A stretch of 64,000 nucleotides of DNA. Origin: Castor canadensis (taxonomy: Eukaryota; Chordata; Mammalia; Rodentia; Castoridae). The DNA is taken from NCBI RefSeq assembly GCF_047511655.1, contig NC_133394.1:58374501-58438500 (forward strand), given 5' to 3'. How positions within the stretch are numbered: the first letter of the stretch is position 1; each line of letters begins with the position of its first letter. The translations under genes were made by a program, and so were the position numbers. Under the pieces are notes generated by a model that was given only the letters and a program-made list of their open reading frames with translations, did no database searches and had not been told where the DNA came from. Positions 12,507-24,470 of the stretch are shown here, piece by piece.

Positions 12507-12562
<56 letters not shown>
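12507..12562 (+). repeat. (GA)n microsatellite
   Basis: About 28 uninterrupted GA units. Likely length-polymorphic. Confidence 0.98.
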
Positions 12563-12567
<5 letters not shown>

Positions 12568-13077
12568 GAGGGATAGGGACAACATTTGACCTTTGTCTTC
12601 ATAAAAGCACAAAAGAAAAATGCTTGAATAACAAAACCTCTTTGTGAAAAGTTACTATAAATGTTAGTGAGATAAAAATATAAGAGAAATCCTACTAGAA
12701 ATTAAAACTATTGAAAATAGTTATTCTTAATATATATAAACTTTACCCTTAAAGTTCACTTCTAAAGATTATATATTGTATTTGAAAGCATCAGTAAGTT
12801 CATGAAAATAAACATTTCAAAATTTTTCTCCAAAAACAATAGAGAGAGAAAAAATGAAAAATAGGCTAGGAAGAACTAGGGATAAAGATGTCAATAACAG
12901 AAAAATACATGTGCACCAGCCGCTCTCATTCTTACTCTAGCTTCACTTTGCCACCTCACCTCCTCCCTCATATGTTAAATTTAAGATGGTACCATAGTTG
13001 TCTGAGGCATGGTTCCTCCTGTGTGAAACCACATCTCACTCAATGTAAGGTTTACAAATACTAAATGGCCAAGTGCA

Positions 13078-13210
13078 TGTCTGACAGCAGACAGTGAATC
13101 TTGGTTCCATTTCTCACCAGATAAGTGTTCTATGACTAAGTAACTATTCAATTCAGTTCGTTAGTATCATATATATTAAATGAAATAATAAATCTAACCA
13201 GTGGGATAAT
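13078..13210 (+). mobile_element. MIR-like SINE remnant
   Basis: The order of weak matches follows the MIR core as I remember it: gaatcttggttccatttctcacc, then a degenerate aagtaactattcaa stretch, then tattaaatgaaataataa. It is very diverged and this is a tentative call. Confidence 0.45.
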
Positions 13211-13448
13211 CCAAAGTTGCAACTTTTATTTGAAGTCTCCTGATCATCCTGTTCCTTGCTACATTGATCTCCAATGCCTTCTGCCATACCACCACTTCCC
13301 TTTATGACTTGCTCCTGACATTTCTTCTGTCCTAACTAAGATATAAATCTCTTCTCACAGCAATTATCTCTTTCATAAATTATTTATTTATGTTTAAATT
13401 CACAGATAAAGTATGTTTTATCTTGCACCAAGTGATATGCCATAAATA

Positions 13449-13454
13449 AATATA

Positions 13455-13500
<46 letters not shown>
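13449..13500. repeat. (TA)n microsatellite
   Basis: An alternating TA tract interrupted once by tacata near 13471. It is self-complementary and could extrude a cruciform. Confidence 0.98.
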
Positions 13501-13611
13501 GTGGATTTGAAACATCTAGTTAACAAACAAGTGCTACCTCATGTAGTTAACGTTTTTATAATGATAGCACATAACATCCACTCTTTACATTTTTCAAGAA
13601 TACCATATGTT

Positions 13612-13776
13612 AGCCAGTAGCCAGTGGCTCACACCTGTAATCTTAGCTCTCAGGAGGCAAAGATCAGGAGGAGTGTGATTCAAAGCCAACATGGGAAAGT
13701 GGTTCGTGAGACCCTAGCAAGCATGAGGTCCTAATTTCAAACCCCAGTACCAGAAAAAAAAAGAAAGAAAAGAAAG
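13612..13776 (+). mobile_element. Two-part SINE, shortened
   Basis: The left half has ggctcacacctgtaatctta and gattcaaagccaac. The right half is shortened to the gcaagcatgaggtcc and caaaccccagtacc end, followed by an A-rich tail with agaaag units. Same family as 710-898. Confidence 0.8.
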
Positions 13777-13835
13777 TTAATGATAACTGTCATGTTGTCC
13801 AGTAGCTCTATTGAAATTTATTTCTCTTCTTCTTT

Positions 13836-14047
13836 GGGTGCCAGTGTCTTATGCCTGCAATCCTAGCTAGTTAAGAGGCTAAGATGATTGGGAGTAATGT
13901 ACTTTGAGGCCAGCCCAGGCAAACAGCTAATGGGACCCCATCTGCAAAGTAACCAGAGCAAATTAAACTGGAGGTGTTGTTTGAGTGTACAGTGCCTGCT
14001 TTGCAAGCACTGTGCTCTGATTTCAGACACCAGTCTTGCCAAAAAAT
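13836..14047 (+). mobile_element. Two-part SINE, diverged
   Basis: The left half has atgcctgcaatcctagctag and gaggccagcccaggcaaaca. The right half has gagtgtacagtgcctgcttt and ends near gacaccagtcttgcc. It lies only 60 bases from the preceding SINE in the same orientation. The plus frame at 13888-14199 runs through it and is not a gene. Confidence 0.75.
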
Positions 14048-14084
14048 GTTTATTCCTCTTCCTTCTCTATAATTATGTATCTTT

Positions 14085-14870
14085 GACTGACCAGCATCTC
14101 CTCACTATTCCCAAATGCTCCAGCCTCTGTGAACAACCAGCGTACTTTTTACTTCTCTTAAACCAACTTTTTAGATTTCTCATATTAATGAGATCATAGA
14201 TAATGCCTGCATATTTCATTTCACATAATACTCTACTGTTCTATCTATGGTATTGGAAATGACAAATTTTCATTATTTTTATGGTTAAATGGTATTATCA
14301 TATGCAGATGTACCACATTTTCTTTATTCATAATTTGATGGACACTTGAAAATTTGACATTTCGTGTCTATTATGAATAGTGCTGCAATAATCATAGGCA
14401 TTCTCATGTCTCCTAGACATATTGGTATATAACGTCTTTTGATTATATACCCAGTACTGATGGTTTTAGATCATATGGTAGCTCTATTTCAAACTTTTTG
14501 AGAGATATCTATATAATTGTCCAAAGTGGCTGTACTACTTTACATTCCCTCCAACAGAATGCAAGGTTTTCCTTTTCTCCTCATCTTCTCCAATACTTGC
14601 TATTGTTTGTCTTTTTTATAATAACCATTTTAACTTAGGTGGGGTAACATCTCACTGTGGTTTTTGTTTGCATTTCTAGTGATTCATGATGCCAGGCATG
14701 TTCTCATTACCTCTTGGTCATTTGCATGTCTTCTTTCAAAAATGCCTATTGCAATCAACAGCCTATTTTTAATTGAGTTTATTTGGGGGGGTTGCTATTG
14801 AGTAAAGTTAAATTAATGTTATTACCTCTTAAAAGACTGTTTGCTAAGATTTTTGCCCTTGTCTTCTAAA
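14085..14870 (-). mobile_element. Old L1 ORF2 C-terminal fragment, reverse
   Basis: The plus strand shows the complement of the L1 ORF2 3' region: attatgaatagtgctgcaat near 14369, atatacccagtactgatgg near 14444 and tttgtttgcatttctagtga near 14664. It is more diverged from the young L1 than the fragments at 6450-7500, which suggests an older subfamily. Confidence 0.75.
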
Positions 14871-15244
14871 AGAGCAGGGAAATGTGCAGAAGCACAGAGG
14901 AAAAGCTATTGTAATAGCCATAGCAGAGAACAGAAAATTTTACTGTCCAAGGTTTAGCTCACTACATTATCTTTATGGTTCCTAATTCATGCTTAACCAT
15001 AGTATATTTTCCATACTTACCTGTGCAAAATTTGCACAGCTGGTTATGCACAGTAATATATCTTGGTCCTGGTTGCAATTTTCTTTTCCATTTGTTGAAT
15101 ACTAAATAAAGGAAACATCTTTTACCAATACCCATACACAGCAAACCCTGAACAAACACATGTAGGAATTATGTCAGAAATATTGAATATTGTCCAGCCT
15201 TAGTTTGTTATTATGATATTGTCATTAAATCTTTGTTGTTTTTC
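14871..15244. other. No gene seen; short perfect palindrome
   Basis: This is an unassigned stretch. ctgtgcaaaatttgcacag at 15021-15039 is a perfect 9-base inverted repeat around one base. Confidence 0.5.
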
Positions 15245-15422
15245 ATGCTTTGCACTAGCTAGGCAAGTACTCTATCACTTGAGTTATGCCTCCAGTCATT
15301 TATTCAGGTTTGTTTTGTTTATGAGATAGGATCTCACTTTGTCCAGGTTTCTCTCAGGCTATGATCCTCCTGTCTCTGACTACTGAATACCTGAGATTAG
15401 ATGCATGGGCCTCCACACTGGT
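15245..15422 (-). mobile_element. Diverged two-part SINE, reverse
   Basis: Read in reverse, an ID-like part (actagctaggcaagtactct) is followed by the B1-like left part, with the complement of gagatcctatctcataaac and a final agtgtggaggcccatg. It is an old copy, recognisable mainly by order. Confidence 0.6.
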
Positions 15423-15719
15423 CTTAAAAATCCCTCTTTCTCAAGTAAAACTAACTTGAGTTCCAAACTCATTTCTCTCCCAACTTAGGAAAAATTAGAG
15501 TATTCTATGAGACTTGATGGTATATGTACAAAATTAAAATGAAAATGACACCTTCTTCTTTTATTTGTAGCAAAGTTGTAATTAAACTATATATCTAAAG
15601 TGTTAGCATAGTTTGAGAGTAAAAATTCAACAAATTTTAGGGGTAAAAAGAGAATAGAATGTTTTCATAAAAATGTGATATGCCAACATATCAAAGTGAA
15701 ATCTTAGGCCAGTGATATC

Positions 15720-17530
15720 TAAGTTCTTTAATGATTTCCTTCTATCCAAATATGTAGTTATACACCCCCACTCCTACAGTGCTCCCAATGCCAGCTTTTG
15801 CATCAACCTCCGCAATCCATCATCATTGCTCTTCCTTCTGACTTCTTCTGAATGTGTCTTCTGGGTTACCATTTTCACTGATAAATATCCTCACTGAATT
15901 TTCAAAGATCACAAAAACCTATTGCACTTTGTCATGCACCTACAGAAGCTTCATGTTCTTATATAACTCCATTCTTACCTATGTAAAGAAGAAGCAACCA
16001 TTTGTCTTATTTCAGCTCAGAAATGATAGGTAGCATTCTTTTACCTCAATCCAATGCTTCCAAACATTAATTTTCCAATTACACAAAACATCCCAATTTG
16101 AGCATCTTCCAACCAACAATATAATCACTTTTGGTACTGTCAGCATCCAATATCCTTATATCTATATATTCAGCAAGGACTTTAACAAACAGTGTTTATG
16201 GATTTCTCTTTATAAAATCAAATGGAGCCATCCGGACACTTCTACATCTCCAGAATTTCAAAACTCAGACCCACTCAACGCTGTGACTTCATCGTTTCTC
16301 AACCCCCTAATTTCCTGATATGACTTCCATAGTTTTCTAACTATTCCTATGGCCAATCCAAAACCTTTTTATTGCCTAAATAGTTATTTCTATCATTTCA
16401 AATTTCAATATTTTTCGATCAATTCAATATTCTATCCTTCAAGCCTTTTATATTCTTGCTCCTAGTTGATATCATCAATATCATCAACTCCATCATCTTT
16501 GCATTTTTTACAATAAATCCACCATTTTATGACAGATTTGCCCACCCTCAAAATTCCAAAGATCTAAATTCTAGGCTATGTTATCCTGGCACATGAAATC
16601 ATGGAAGGAAGATTAAGCGACCTATCTAAATTTGTGCCAGTACAAATACCATCCAGACATTGCTATGATTTCTTGGCAGTCTTACTTCAAGACCATAATC
16701 TGTCCTTGTGTCAATCAAAAATCCATGTTCTCTCAACCATAGCCTCTTGTCATGTATATATATTTCCATTCGTTACCCCTGTACTCTTGGTAGGAGTTAA
16801 GTTCCACCTTCCTTGGAACAACTCGTTTTGTCAGTTGCAAATTCTCTACCCTTATTCCTCTCACCCTGCATAGCTATGTCTTGCTTTCTGCTTTCATTTG
16901 GGAAGCACACCTTTATGCTTATTTAGAGTTGTTCTTTTCTTATGCTTTGGGTTTCATACCCATTTACGCTTGAGGAATCAATTATGTCCTTCCTTTTTAT
17001 CTTTAAACCATTACTTCTTTTCTCCCAAGAAATGCTCAAATCCCTCTGTTTTTAAAAAAAAGATGCAAAATTTTCAGAGATCTCAAATTTCCATCTGTCA
17101 ACTATCTGATAGTCTTCTTTTTCATACTAAACTTCCAGAAAAATTCAGATATTTATTCTCCTTAGGGCCTTTCACTCATTTTTGTAGAAATGCACACTTG
17201 GCATCACTCTCCCTCCTACATAGAGACTGCTCTTAAGAGTCAAAGTATTGTTCTGCATTGCCAACTAAATTAGATCATTTTCCTTTGCTGGACCACTATG
17301 AACATTTGATGCTATTCAAAATAAATCCCAATTTAGAATTCTTTTCTCTGTTTTTGGACTCTGTCACTCCTGTTTGTTTTCTTCCTTGTTTTTTCTCAGG
17401 TGATTCTTTCTTAGCCACCATTATATATTATTCTTTTCTTTGCCCTGAAACATATGACTTATGTACATTCTTCACTCATCTCTTTTCTCTTTCAAAACTT
17501 TTGTCACTCCAGATCCTATGTTGATAATAA
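15720..17530 (+). mobile_element. Probable L2/CR1-like LINE coding remnant
   Basis: This 1.8-kb stretch is strikingly poor in G on the plus strand and rich in C and T. In its last third the order of phrases (ttgccaactaaattag, cattttcctttgctggacc, ttggactctgtcactcctg) follows the L2 coding region as I remember it around the D-F/S-SAAFDTVDHS part of the reverse transcriptase. No frame is intact. The open frames at 16601-17524 are products of the low stop density on this strand. Identity of the first 500 bases is less certain. Confidence 0.45.
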
Positions 17531-17781
17531 ACTACAGCAGTAAGTGGCAGAAGCATGTAGACAAAATAAAGATTCACTTAAATAACCCAAGATAGACATG
17601 ATAATAGCTTTACTTAGAATGGTAACTGTTGAGGTAATAGGAAGTTGTTGAATGATTTTATAATTTGAAGATAAATATAAAGTTACAATGATGTTAACAC
17701 ATGTGCAATGTGAAGGTTAAATCAAGTGGAAAAACAAAGCTTGTGAACACATTTGAAGAACAGAATTGACATTAACTGAAC

Positions 17782-17990
17782 TAGTGCTGTGGGACGAATT
17801 GTGTCTTCTCAAATTCACATGTTAAAGCTATGAATCTCAACCCCTCAAAATTTGACCTTATTTGGGGATTGAACCCTCACAAGTTTTAACAAGTCCATTA
17901 GGGTGGCCTTTATACAGTAAGGGACATGCAGATACAGGAACATACAGGTACTGTGACTCAGAGGGAAAACAACGTAAAGTCATTGGAAAA
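17782..17990 (+). mobile_element. MLT1-like MaLR LTR remnant
   Basis: The phrases gaattgtgtcttctcaaatt, tgaccttatttgggga and ccattagggtggcctttata follow the MLT1-type LTR in order, as I remember that family. No internal MaLR region is visible. Borders are approximate. Confidence 0.6.
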
Positions 17991-18189
17991 TGGATACAGA
18001 TGGAGAATTCTTTTTGGAATGACAGTTCTGCTAACAAAATTAAGAGGAAAACAAATCTGACTAGGACAGAAATGTTAACGTTTTCTAAATGTTTGGTTGA
18101 TAAGGGTAATTCCAAATTTCATTTTTTTCTCTATTTGTTTCTTATTTTGGGCAATTTTCCACACAATCCAATTCCGAGTTACTATAGTT

Positions 18190-18540
18190 TTAGTGTGGTT
18201 TGTCCTTGACTTTGTTCATGTTCAGAACTTGGTCTTCAGTGAAGCAAGGATGGGAGGTACAATATTTTTAGTGGGAGGTCCTTAGATCAATTGGGACATG
18301 CCTTTTAAAGAGATTAAGGTGTTTCTTCGGCATGAACCTGGCTGTCTCTGCTGATGTGTTTGACAAGGCTATTGGCATTACTGTTCTCACCATTGCTGTC
18401 CATCAAGATGTGATGTAGCCAAAAGAACTGAGGCACTGTACCCTTAAACCCCCAAACTTTTAGTTAAATGAAGCTCTTTTCATTATAAGTAGCTTGTTTC
18501 AGGTAGTTCATTAGGGTAAGAAAAAGCTGACTGATACAAG
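18190..18540 (+). mobile_element. MaLR-type LTR remnant (MST/ORR1-like)
   Basis: The stretch has gtgggaggtccttagatca, gggacatgccttttaaagag and a 3' end with gctgactgatacaag, the usual order in MST/ORR1-like LTRs. It follows the MLT1-like remnant by 200 bases in the same orientation. Whether the two are one composite element is not clear. Confidence 0.6.
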
Positions 18541-19350
18541 AGTGAAACTAAATAAAACTATTTGTTTTCAGCTATGAAAAAAGTGTCCCAAATTAAAAAC
18601 AATATTTATACTATGTTTGCTGTTGCAACATGCTGGCACAAACTCATTTCTCCTTGCTTTTCTCTACCAAGTACAACTACAAACTTGAGAAACAATACAA
18701 GAGGCAACCAATGGAGAAGTTTAAAAGGTAGAGCAAGGAAGGAAAACTGGCTAGCAAATCCAGGAAGGATTCCTGAAGAAACATCTTAGCAACAGGGCAT
18801 CTTACCAGTCTCTATACCACATAAGACTCTCTGTCTCAGCATTTAAACTTTCAAACACATAGTCATGCTCAATGTCAGTGGGACAAACTGCTATTCCTTT
18901 TTCAAGGAGGCACTGCAACTCATGAGAGTGGATAGAGATATAAAATATTTCTATTTTGATAAGTGAATAATTAAGAATAATAAGTTTACCACACTGCAAC
19001 AATTGAATAGCATTTTTCTTCCACAGTGATTATTATTATATTGTTATAACATTTATAATCTTAGAACTCAATATGAAGCCAGAGAGCTTCAAAGACATTC
19101 TGTGTATCTTCTAATAGAGGTATTCAACTAAAAAATGGTCACACACAATCTTTTAAAAAAGCAAACAATCAGATACAGATCAGAGCTGCAAATTCATAAA
19201 TATTTACTGTTAAACTGAAAACCCCTCAATGTATACATTTTAACAGAAATATTTCAACTATTCTTCTTTGATTTTTACATTGGACACTTAAATTCCCTGA
19301 GCATCTCAGTCATAAAATTTTGTGGAAATATATTTATTTATAACAAATGT
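18541..19350. other. No gene seen
   Basis: AT-rich. The minus frame at 18802-19002 has no recognisable features. Confidence 0.5.
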
Positions 19351-19401
19351 CAGGAAAATGTTGACATTTGTCAACATTTGACAAATGTCAACATTTTCCT
19401 G
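19351..19401. repeat. Perfect hairpin: 23-base arms, 5-base loop
   Basis: The left arm 19351-19373 (it starts caggaaaatgttgac) is exactly complementary to the right arm 19379-19401 (it ends gtcaacattttcctg), with loop acatt. The arms show no mismatch, unusual in an otherwise decayed region, so the structure is recent or maintained. No flanking transposon ends are obvious. It may be a template-switch mutation, a small MITE-like remnant, or an RNA hairpin. Confidence 0.97.
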
Positions 19402-20654
19402 AGTTTTGACACCAATTCTTTCTGTTAGCAAATCAAACAACCTTTCTGGTAATTACATAATTACACTGGATGTAAAACAATTAATCCAGAAAGAGATGAA
19501 AGTCCAGTTGTTAAAAAGAGAAAAGAAAATTGTTCTGCAGTCACATTTGTTAAAAAACTATAACTGATTCTTGTGTTGCCATTAGTAATATGTCTAAAAC
19601 CAACCAGCATTGCTCACCATCTCTAGGAATGGGAATTTTGTTCAGTTATTACTGATCTGGTATAACATCACCTCTGAGCATTGAGATACTCTGTGAATAG
19701 GGAGGAAAAAATATACAAAAATCTGCCTCAGTGAAGTTAAATGACTTCCTGTCACTAAACCCAGGTTAGGTAGAGAATCAAAACAGAGCCCAGGGATCCA
19801 TGGTCATAACTGCATCATTAAACCACATTCTCTTTTTGACAAAAACCTTAGAATGATGAACAAGCTTATAGGTTAAAGTGTCCAGGAGTAACTTTCTCTG
19901 TAGACCAGCAGCAGGAGATGCAGACTGATTGTATTTTAACATCTTAACAAACCACAGATAAATATATTAAAATCACATTATGCTAGATGAGGTAAGACTT
20001 TTAAAATAAGATCTATTGCTGAAGTTTACTTCAATTTTTAATGCAATGATCCTTTGAAATTTTTGGCTTAAATTCTGATGCTCCTGATAATATTTTATTA
20101 GACTTCATTAGCTTATATACTAGGATTATGTAGACAATTCGCGTAGGAAATTTAAAACAATAAGAAAAATATATAATTGACACAGAAATCCACATCCACA
20201 GGAAGCAAACTATTAAAAGTAAAGTGTTGGTTATAATGTCTTTCAGTCACATAATTTTTTTTGCCAATGATACAAAATGAAAATAAGTTTTTCATTGAGT
20301 CTTCTCCTGAACAAATAATTGGACATATATTACTGAAGGACAGAGTGATATTTCACTATTTGCAATATAGTTTGCTATTTTTGTCTTTATTTAATTAAAT
20401 CTCATTTTTTTAAAACACAAGACAATACCCATTGTGCTGGTTTAAAGACTAAGTGCAGTTTGCTCCATTCTATATGAATCTAGGTGGGCTGTCTTGGAAT
20501 GCGTTCCATACAGCCTTCCTACTGGGATAATTGACCTACAATTAATAGGGCATTTTAAGAAAGATGCCTTCAGCTTTGCAGCCAGACATATAAAACTACA
20601 CATCACCTCTTCCTTTACTATTAGAATAAGTTAAATCCACTGTTTTTTTCCTGT
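19402..20654. other. No gene seen
   Basis: AT-rich DNA with no coding frame. No repeat family recognised. Confidence 0.5.
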
Positions 20655-20745
20655 TAGCATGAGTTATTTATTTATTTATTTGTTGTGCTGGGTAGGGGTA
20701 CTTTGTGGCATTTACAAAAGTTCTTACAATATTATACATAACAAG
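20655..20745 (-). mobile_element. L1 3'-end fragment, reverse
   Basis: After a (TTTA)n-like tail at 20664-20680, tgtgctgggtaggggtactt and gtggcatttacaaaagttc match the 3' end of the L1 fragment at 1430-1480. Only the extreme 3' end is present. Confidence 0.7.
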
Positions 20746-20989
20746 TTAATGTGCATTTGTTTTATCCTGAATAGATCAATACTATTTCATTTCATTAACC
20801 AAATATATAAAGTATTCGCTCCACCTAAAATACTCATTTTTCCCTTTTATAATAAAATTTACAGAAAATTTCTTCATGCAATTATTTTCTCCGTATCATT
20901 TCTTCTTATCTACTCCAAAATTGTCTATCATTTTTTTGCCTTATCATTTCAATAAAAGATTTCTTGTCAAGGACACAAATCAGCAGCAT

Positions 20990-22330
20990 ATTTTCAATCC
21001 TGATCTTGTTTGATGACTCAGCTGCACCTGACAGTGTTGACCATTCACTATAAGGCACACTTCCTGGATTTATTTATTACATATCATCCCTATTCTCTAA
21101 GTTTATTTTATTTTGTAATCGATAAACTCAGGAATTTCCCAAGCCTCAGCATTTTCCCTTCTCATTCCATATTTTCTGACTGTTAGTTTCAACTTTGAGC
21201 AAAGCTTCTGTTATTACCTTTGTGAATGTTATTTATAGATTTATATATTCAGCCCAGACATTTCTTTGGAGTTGTACACTATATTTTTGAAAATATGTAT
21301 TATTTTCTCTTAGTCACTGATTCAACAGATTTATAATACTTCATTGTATTTCTGAAAAATGCTAAAAGCTGACTGTTAAGTGGTCTCACCAAAAAATGAT
21401 AACTATGTGAGGTAATACATATGCTGATTAGCTAGATCAGTCATCCTATGATGTATGATGATCCTTCAAAACATAATGTTGTGCACAATAAGTAGATATA
21501 ATTTTATCTTTCATTTTAGTAATAATAATAACTTCAAAATCATCTTCTTCAAACTTAAATGTTGCTAAACTATGCAGTCTTGTTCCTCGTCAACGCTATT
21601 CTCTTCCAGTATGAACTGATTCAGTGAATGTCATCAACACCTATTCAGTTGTAACATTAATACATTTATACTTCCCTTATTCTTCAACCAGCACTATTAA
21701 ATTTATCATTTAAACATCCTTTAACTCTACTGATTTCTATCCCCATGCCACTGTAGTAAGAAATAATTGTCTTATAAATTAATTCTTATAACTGTTTCAT
21801 AAAAATATGAATTTCTTTAAAAAAATCATTAATTATGTCCGGTTGCTCTTAAAGTCCAAAGATGCTAAGAAGTCATAGAAAACCTCCTATGGCTCAGCTT
21901 CTCTTTAGTGACCCCTCTAACATTTATACTCCTTGTTACTTATGCTGAAGCCATAAGGGGTTTCCAAAGTTCGTCAGAGATACTTTGTATCTTCCCCTTT
22001 TATATATGCCATTGTCACTGTTGATAGTAAGTTTTAATATTAACTGTGTCTATTTAATTTTTACTCCAACATATTTTACTCATTTTCATTAGATCCAATC
22101 CTGTATCATATTTTGTAGCCCATGCTTCTTCCCCTCAACACAACTTAGAGATGTATGGTTTAGATAATGCTTTTCTCTCCCTTCTAAGCTGCAAGCTCTA
22201 TGAAGACATAAGCTATATTGTTTTGCTTAACATTTGGTCTCCCAAGTCTCAAGAATATTCACTGAATATATCTCAAGATATATTCATATCCAAGAGATAT
22301 TCATTAAATATTGTTGCTGAATTTGAAAAA
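20990..22330 (+). mobile_element. L2-like LINE remnant
   Basis: gatgactcagctgcacctgacagtg... near 21012 follows the L2 reverse-transcriptase segment that encodes a DxSAAFDTVDHS-like peptide. The end near 22180-22270 (tctaagctgcaagctctatg) follows the L2 3' end. The middle is too diverged to trace continuously, so this may be two fragments. Confidence 0.5.
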
Positions 22331-24470
22331 CTGTCAAAGCCAGGTACATATAGAAGTAGATATTATAAGGAAATGTATATAATATTTGAAGAGAGTATTT
22401 TGTAGTAATTAATAAACATTAAATGATGTAAATAAAGGTGTATTAATAATTCATTTCTTTGGGAAATGATTGATAGTTAGATAGAAACCAGTACATCTAA
22501 TGTAGCTTAGATAATGTCTTTCATGGAAATTTTTCCAGTTCCAAATACTTCAAGAGACTACAATTACATAATTTTGCTACAATTTTATTATTTAGCTATA
22601 ATTTCATAATTGCATTTTACAACTATAGCATATACCCCAACGCTAAAATAATTCAAACTCATAGAATTTTTAAAGGACAATAATTAGAAACTGTCAGCAA
22701 TTATATTAACTAAAAAATTGTCTTAAATGATTAATTTGTATACAATGACTTTGTGTACCAAAAGTTGCTTGGCATCATATCAAATAAAATACAATCAAGT
22801 GTCTGTAACATGCAAAACTTGGATACAGATCTAATCTCCACAGACATTAAAAATGTATAACGTGCAAAAATGACAGGGTACTGTTTTTCTTTATTTTCAC
22901 TTAAAATGAAAAATATTTCCATATTTCTGATATAACTTTGCAAAACATCTCGATGTACACTAACATACTATCTTACCACACTCAATATATTTACCAAGAA
23001 AGAGTAGAAGTAGAAGAGACTGGTACATTATGTCCATTGTCTAATTAGACTTTACACCAATATGAAAGAAGAAAATTTGACTGACAAATATCTCAGTCAT
23101 AAAAATATATCAATTGTTTTAAGATTTTTTATTAATTCAAAATGGTAACAATTTAGTGACCTACTTAGTTACAGTTTCAAAATTTAACTATGATTCTTGC
23201 AGTGTCTACCAATTGATTGAAAATAAGTGAAATTTCTGTATCTGCTTTGTCTCACCATGTAGCAAAATTGAAATAAGTTGCTTTCTGTCAATTGCCTAAT
23301 GTGCATGTTACTGTAACTGTTTTCCACTTGCATATGTAAGCTCTGGGGCTGTTCTCCCTGGTCTAATCATATTTCCTGATGTTTAGCCTGGAAGTCATGA
23401 AAGGACACCTTTTATGAGATAACAGAATAATCAGTTGGTTATTCTCCCCAGGAGGCCTCTGACATGTTCTTCTTCCTCATTTCCATTACTTACACAGTAA
23501 GTGTTCCCTACCGTGAAAACTTTGGGATTACCACCTGGGTATCACTGTCTTGAGAGGGCATTGTCTTCTACTAGTCATCTGGAAGTGACTTAGCAGTGAT
23601 GGCTCCAATACAGAAATGGAGAGAGGTAATACCTCCATGACTTTTTTGACTTTTGAATCCTTAAGCAGCACTCTTGTTCCTAGATAATACCTTGCCTGAA
23701 AATTGTACATCAGACACTCTGCTCATGTAGAGGGTCCAGCCAAATCATAGGATTTGTCTGGGAACTGATACCATTGTACACATTTCCCCAACTTTGCAGT
23801 TTATTTGTAGTTCCAAGTACACTTGTCAACAGAAGTACATCTAAAAATTTTGGCTTAAACTAAAGTCAGTGTGGGCAGCAAATACACGAAATAGGTGCTT
23901 TGTCATAGGATATCACCTAATGCAAATAACAAAGTGAGAGCATAACAAAGGAATGTTAGGAATGAATATCACTGTACTTTCTTTACACTAGTGTCAAGCA
24001 ATAACCAAGGTAAAGTTACCAGTTAAATGTGGGGTTTTTCAGAATTTTTTCACTTAGGTTTAAGCAACTAATGAATTTACAGTGAAACGTCATTATTCAT
24101 ATAAATTTTGTCTTGTTTTTAAGAACTGAACTGAAGGAAACAAAAATTGCCCTTCCCTACTATATTTTATGAAAAAGAAAAATCAAGATATATTGAAATA
24201 TCATTTTGTCATGAAATATATCAGTGCTCTAAGCATTGATTGTTCTGGACATGGCAACTTGATTTTAGAATTGCATTCATTAATTTCACCTACTTTCCTA
24301 TAAACTTATGAGTAGTCATCAATTCTTCATGTTAGCACAAATTAACAACACTTTGGTATGTTTAGGTAAAGAGTATACACTATTGTTTAGAAATAATCTG
24401 ATGTACATGGAGGAGTTTCAGAACACTCAGAAGCTAAGGTTTATATGCATATTTTGATTTTATAAAAAAT
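22331..24470. other. No gene seen
   Basis: AT-rich, with scattered short frames and no coding signature. No repeat family was assigned. Confidence 0.5.

Noticed and set aside
16601-17524. Run of three plus-strand frames in the same C/T-rich stretch as a possible gene
   Set aside because: The strand is poor in G and A in stop-codon contexts, which leaves frames open; the order of phrases fits a decayed L2.
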